A stretch of 60,000 nt of DNA, taken from the NCBI RefSeq assembly GCF_020463795.1, contig NZ_CP080025.1:1-60000 (forward strand), in the 5' to 3' direction. The notes under the pieces are model-generated. The model did not search any database. It saw only the letters and a list, made by a program, of their open reading frames with translations, and was not told the DNA's origin. This DNA comes from Echinicola marina (GTDB taxonomy: Bacteria; Bacteroidota; Bacteroidia; Cytophagales; Cyclobacteriaceae). Positions within the stretch are counted from its first letter, which is position 1; every line of letters begins with the position of its first letter. The position numbers and the translations under genes are program-made. Positions 55,381 to 60,000 of the stretch are shown piece by piece.

Positions 55381-56502
55381 CTATCCATGCCTAAAAAAAT
55401 CAAGAATGGCCCCTGAGGTCTTCTCCAGCTGCTCCTTGGTCAATCCACTACCAGAGGGAAGGCAAATTCCCTTTTCAAAAAGAGTAACCTCATAGTTATC
55501 TCCATAATACGCACAATTTTCATATAAGGGCTGGATATGCATTGGCTTCCAAACTGGCCTTGTCTCTATCTTTTTCCCTTCCAGGTATCTTTTCAGGCCT
55601 TGTACCATATCGCTATCTGGTAAAACGATGCTTGTAAGCCATCTGTTACTAAAATCCCCTTCAATTCCTTGCTGAAAAGTAATTCCATCATTCGAGCTTA
55701 GACGCTCATAATAATGAAAATATGCATCCCTACGTCTTTTAACTTTATCTACCAAACAACTTAACTGTTGAACACCCAATACAGCATTAAGATTACTAAA
55801 CGCATAATTGTAACCAAGTTGACTATGTTCATAATGTGGTGCAGGATCCTTTGCTTGCAAAGCATAAAAATAGGCCCTTTTCAGGTCCAAGGCATTCTTA
55901 GTTACTAATCCTCCCCCACCCCCAGTTGTAATAATTTTATTTGCATTAAAAGATAAAATACCAAAATCCCCAAAAGCACCACACATACCATCAGAAGTAT
56001 AGCTTCCCAGTGCCTCAGCGGCATCCTCAACAATTGGAACATTATATTTCTTACCTATTGCCATGATTTCTTTTATCCGCGCAGGCATTCCGTATAAATG
56101 TACAGGTATTATAGCCCCTACTCTTTTTCCTTTATTTTGTCTATCAACAATCGCTCTTTCAAGAAATTGGGGATCCATATTCCAAGTAGAAGATTCACTT
56201 CCGACAAACACTGGGCTAGCACCTAAAAAACAAATAGGATTAGCAGAAGCAGCAAAAGTCAGAGACTGGCATATGACCTCATCTCCTGGTTTTATTCCAG
56301 CGGTCAAAAGAGCTAAATGAATAGAAGACGTCCCAGAACTAAACAAACCTAAATGTTCCGCATGTAAAATTTCTCCTAAAGCGCTTCTAAATTCATCTAT
56401 ATAACTCCCTACATAACCTACCTCCTTATTCAATAAGGCCGTACGAAAGTCTTCTAGGTTTTCAATCTCAAATTCTGGTTCAGATAACTTGATCAAGTCC
56501 AT
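55381..56502 (-). CDS. DegT/DnrJ/EryC1-family sugar aminotransferase (PglE-like)
   Basis: 373-residue PLP enzyme that aminates keto-sugars. PLP lysine K189 in SFNANKIITTGGGGG, VEDAAEALGSY for the cofactor ring, and SSGTSSIHLAL. It probably uses the 4-keto product of the PglF-like dehydratase to make UDP-4-amino-sugar. No acetyltransferase (PglD) is in the cluster. Confidence 0.9.
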   Translation of the reverse strand: MDLIKLSEPEFEIENLEDFRTALLNKEVGYVGSYIDEFRSALGEILHAEHLGLFSSGTSSIHLALLTAGIKPGDEVICQSLTFAASANPICFLGASPVFVGSESSTWNMDPQFLERAIVDRQNKGKRVGAIIPVHLYGMPARIKEIMAIGKKYNVPIVEDAAEALGSYTSDGMCGAFGDFGILSFNANKIITTGGGGGLVTKNALDLKRAYFYALQAKDPAPHYEHSQLGYNYAFSNLNAVLGVQQLSCLVDKVKRRRDAYFHYYERLSSNDGITFQQGIEGDFSNRWLTSIVLPDSDMVQGLKRYLEGKKIETRPVWKPMHIQPLYENCAYYGDNYEVTLFEKGICLPSGSGLTKEQLEKTSGAILDFFRHG

Positions 56503-56649
56503 TAAATATTCCTAAGAGTAGAAAAACAAATAAAATAAAAATTTAGAACTTACTCAGTGATCTACAGAAAAAATAAAATCAATGGTATATAAAACTACCA
56601 CCAAACTAATATTAAACAAGAAGAGGGCTAAACAACCCTCCAATATATT

Positions 56650-57801
56650 CTAATTCAAATTCACATTTTCTTTCTCAAGAACTCCCCGATCTATCTTTAC
56701 TTTACCCCGCAATCCATGATAGGATCTCTGAGACAATACCCGCGGAGAATCGCGCACAATGCATTTTACCCGTCTTAACGTCACTTTATCCAAAACAATA
56801 CCTGCACTGATGACTAAAACAGAAAATACAGGGAACATAACTATATCTGGCAAACCGTTTAGTACAACAGCTAGACTAATAAACGCAATCTTTACCCCTC
56901 CTAATATCATGGTAACTTGATCATGCCTAAACCCCATCCTTAACAAAAAATGGTGCACATGACTTTTATCTGCAGCCATAGGTGACTTACCTTTACTGGC
57001 TCTCCTGATAAAAACCCTTAATGTATCATAAAATGGAATAATCATTAATACTATAGCAGTGGTAAGTGGTGCACTAAATTTAAAATCAGACTGTTCAAGT
57101 CCCCCATTTACAGAAATGAACTTAATACACATGACCGATAGCGTAAAGCCCAGTGTCAGGGAACCTGTATCTCCCATAAAGATTTTTGCTGGATGCCAAT
57201 TATATACCAAAAATGACAAAATTGCCCCCACAAATGTAAACGCTATAAAACCAAAAGTATCCTCCCCAGAATAAATAAACCAAGAGCCCAAGAATATAAA
57301 AGTGATCAAACTTAAAGAACTCGCAAGCCCATCCAAGCCATCAATCAAATTAAATGCATTCGTAAGCCCTACTATTGCAAATACTGTTAATCCATAACTG
57401 AACCAAAGAGGGAGTTCCTCTATCCCTAGAAATCCATAAAAATTAGAAATCCTAACATCCCCTAAAACCACTACAGTAATTATGGCTATTAATTGACCAA
57501 TCAACTTCTGATAGGCCGTTAATTCAACCAAATCATCTCTCAACCCGAGAATAAACATAATCCCCAAACCTAACAAGAAAAACCTTATTTCCATTAGCTG
57601 CATGTAATCCAACCAAATTAATACCCCACTCAGAAGTGCAATAAACATGGCTATTCCTCCCATAGATGGAACCGAATATTTATGGATTTTTCTTCCACCT
57701 GGTTTATCTAATATATTCCCTTTTTTGATAAGAAAGATTAATAAAGGTGTAATAATTACCCCAATAAAAAAAGACGTTAAAACTGAAAATGCTAATAACA
57801 T
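56650..57801 (-). CDS. MraY/WecA/TagO-family polyprenyl-phosphate glycosyl-1-P transferase
   Basis: 383-residue polytopic enzyme with about ten membrane helices. LRDDLVELTAYQK (D89, D90), NLIDGLDGLAS, GDTGSLTLGF and VHHFLLRMGFRH are the family motifs. GlcNAc-1-P or a related sugar is the expected substrate. It lies upstream of the PglE-like gene, with a 147-base gap. Confidence 0.92.
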   Translation of the reverse strand: MLLAFSVLTSFFIGVIITPLLIFLIKKGNILDKPGGRKIHKYSVPSMGGIAMFIALLSGVLIWLDYMQLMEIRFFLLGLGIMFILGLRDDLVELTAYQKLIGQLIAIITVVVLGDVRISNFYGFLGIEELPLWFSYGLTVFAIVGLTNAFNLIDGLDGLASSLSLITFIFLGSWFIYSGEDTFGFIAFTFVGAILSFLVYNWHPAKIFMGDTGSLTLGFTLSVMCIKFISVNGGLEQSDFKFSAPLTTAIVLMIIPFYDTLRVFIRRASKGKSPMAADKSHVHHFLLRMGFRHDQVTMILGGVKIAFISLAVVLNGLPDIVMFPVFSVLVISAGIVLDKVTLRRVKCIVRDSPRVLSQRSYHGLRGKVKIDRGVLEKENVNLN

Positions 57802-58033
57802 ACAAAAATATTATTTGTTAAAAAAAGGCTACCATTTGGGGCCTACCTATGAAGTCATATAATCTACAATACTATATTATACCAAAGCCAAACTACTTTA
57901 AGAATACCCAAAGATAGCCATTTTTTCATAAAGTGTTAGCTAATAAGAAGAAAGCTTAACGATTTTATAATTACAATCAAGCTAATTTAAAATATGCACA
58001 TCATTTTTACCTTGAAAACTTGGTAAATACAAA

Positions 58034-58072
58034 CAAAAAAAGGCCCCTTTGACATTTCTGTAAAAGGGGCCT
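58034..58072 (-). terminator. Intrinsic terminator of the rRNA operon
   Basis: AGGCCCCTTT (58041-58050) pairs with AAAGGGGCCT (58063-58072); the minus-strand transcript then has a T tract (58040-58034). It lies directly after the 5S gene. Confidence 0.9.
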
Positions 58073-58079
58073 GATAGGT

Positions 58080-58190
58080 GAGGGCGGCGACCTACTCTCC
58101 CGGGTGTAACCCCAGTACCATCGGCGCGACAGGGCTTAACTTCTCTGTTCGGGATGGGAAGAGGTGGATCCCCTGCGCCGTACCGCCCAA
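58080..58190 (-). rRNA. rrf: 5S ribosomal RNA
   Basis: On the minus strand the sequence begins near GGGCGGTACGGCGC and ends near GGTCGCCGCCC; the two ends pair as helix I. The internal TCCCATCCCGAACAGAGAAG and GATGGTACTG are typical of Bacteroidota 5S. It is the last gene of an rRNA operon, after the 23S with an ~85-base spacer that has no tRNA. Ends are good to a few bases. Confidence 0.95.
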
Positions 58191-58274
58191 ATTCTTCTGG
58201 CTAGGTCGCCTAAGTTCTTGCTATTTATGTTTTTAAAGTACCAATGACTACTTAAAGATAATACAACATTTCCA

Positions 58275-60000
<1,726 letters not shown>

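Noticed and set aside
57803-57810. TAnnTTTG match just before the WecA-like gene
   Set aside because: It ends one base from the ATG, so transcription would start inside the gene; no -33. It is probably chance in AT-rich DNA.

Overview
The window looks like the start of a chromosome (or a dnaA-anchored contig) from a member of the Bacteroidota, most likely the order Cytophagales and something near Cyclobacteriaceae. The evidence is a low-GC genome (about 40 %) with mostly non-Shine-Dalgarno starts, Bacteroidota-type promoters (-33 TTTG / -7 TAnnTTTG) before sucD, rplM and rpsT, several Bacteroidota-typical families (DUF3078, DUF3108, DUF2795, DUF349, LytTR/LytS pairs, a propeller-type sensor kinase) and a HemJ-Sco-cytochrome c aerobic set. 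The taxon is inferred, not proven.

Layout. 0.1-7 kb: dnaA, then a minus-strand MeaB GTPase group, a plus-strand hemJ-sco-cytochrome c group, a coiled-coil lipoprotein and a class IV aminotransferase. 7-14 kb: one minus-strand five-gene operon, propeller sensor kinase > receiver-kinase > ABC ATPase > His-rich FtsX-type permease > DUF3299 protein. 14-18 kb: sucD, a 2OG-Fe(II) oxygenase behind a perfect 15-bp inverted repeat, an unknown gene, an OmpA lipoprotein and a PEGA-like protein. 18.4-24.9 kb: minus-strand housekeeping block rpsT, radC, DUF1684, pheT, coiled-coil ORF, zapA, rny. 25-30.9 kb: S1/P1-like hydrolase, aminotransferase, ettA, DUF349 and DUF2795 genes. 31-33.7 kb: LiaF-like protein + LytS kinase + LytTR regulator, preceded by an 11-bp direct repeat with 21-bp period. 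33.7-38 kb: ispD, queA, a MacB-type permease, recA. 38-45.9 kb: DUF3108, PhoB/PhoR-like pair, RluA, the rplM-rpsI-rpsB run, tsf, aminopeptidase P. 46-52.5 kb: M16 peptidase, O-methyltransferase, LysM transglycosylase, DUF3078, and dnaX split by a frameshift. 52.6-57.8 kb: surface-glycan genes (PglF-, PglC-, PglE- and WecA-like). 58-60 kb: the 5S and the 3' part of the 23S rRNA gene, minus strand.

Most interesting signals: (1) dnaX, in which the zero frame stops one codon after a run of ten A and the -1 frame stays open through a tau-type C terminus, so that tau would need frameshifting or slippage (or the run is mis-sequenced); (2) the sensor-kinase/ABC/DUF3299 operon with a His-rich permease; (3) the LytTR-like direct repeat upstream of the liaF-lytS-lytTR operon; (4) a 32-bp near-continuous palindrome at the 2OG oxygenase start, each arm carrying a -7 promoter element; (5) a bacillosamine-like gene set without an acetyltransferase and with two kinds of initiating phosphoglycosyl transferase.

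Many convergent gene pairs are separated only by bidirectional hairpin terminators, some with stop codons inside. No CRISPR array, insertion sequence, prophage, integron or tRNA gene was seen.
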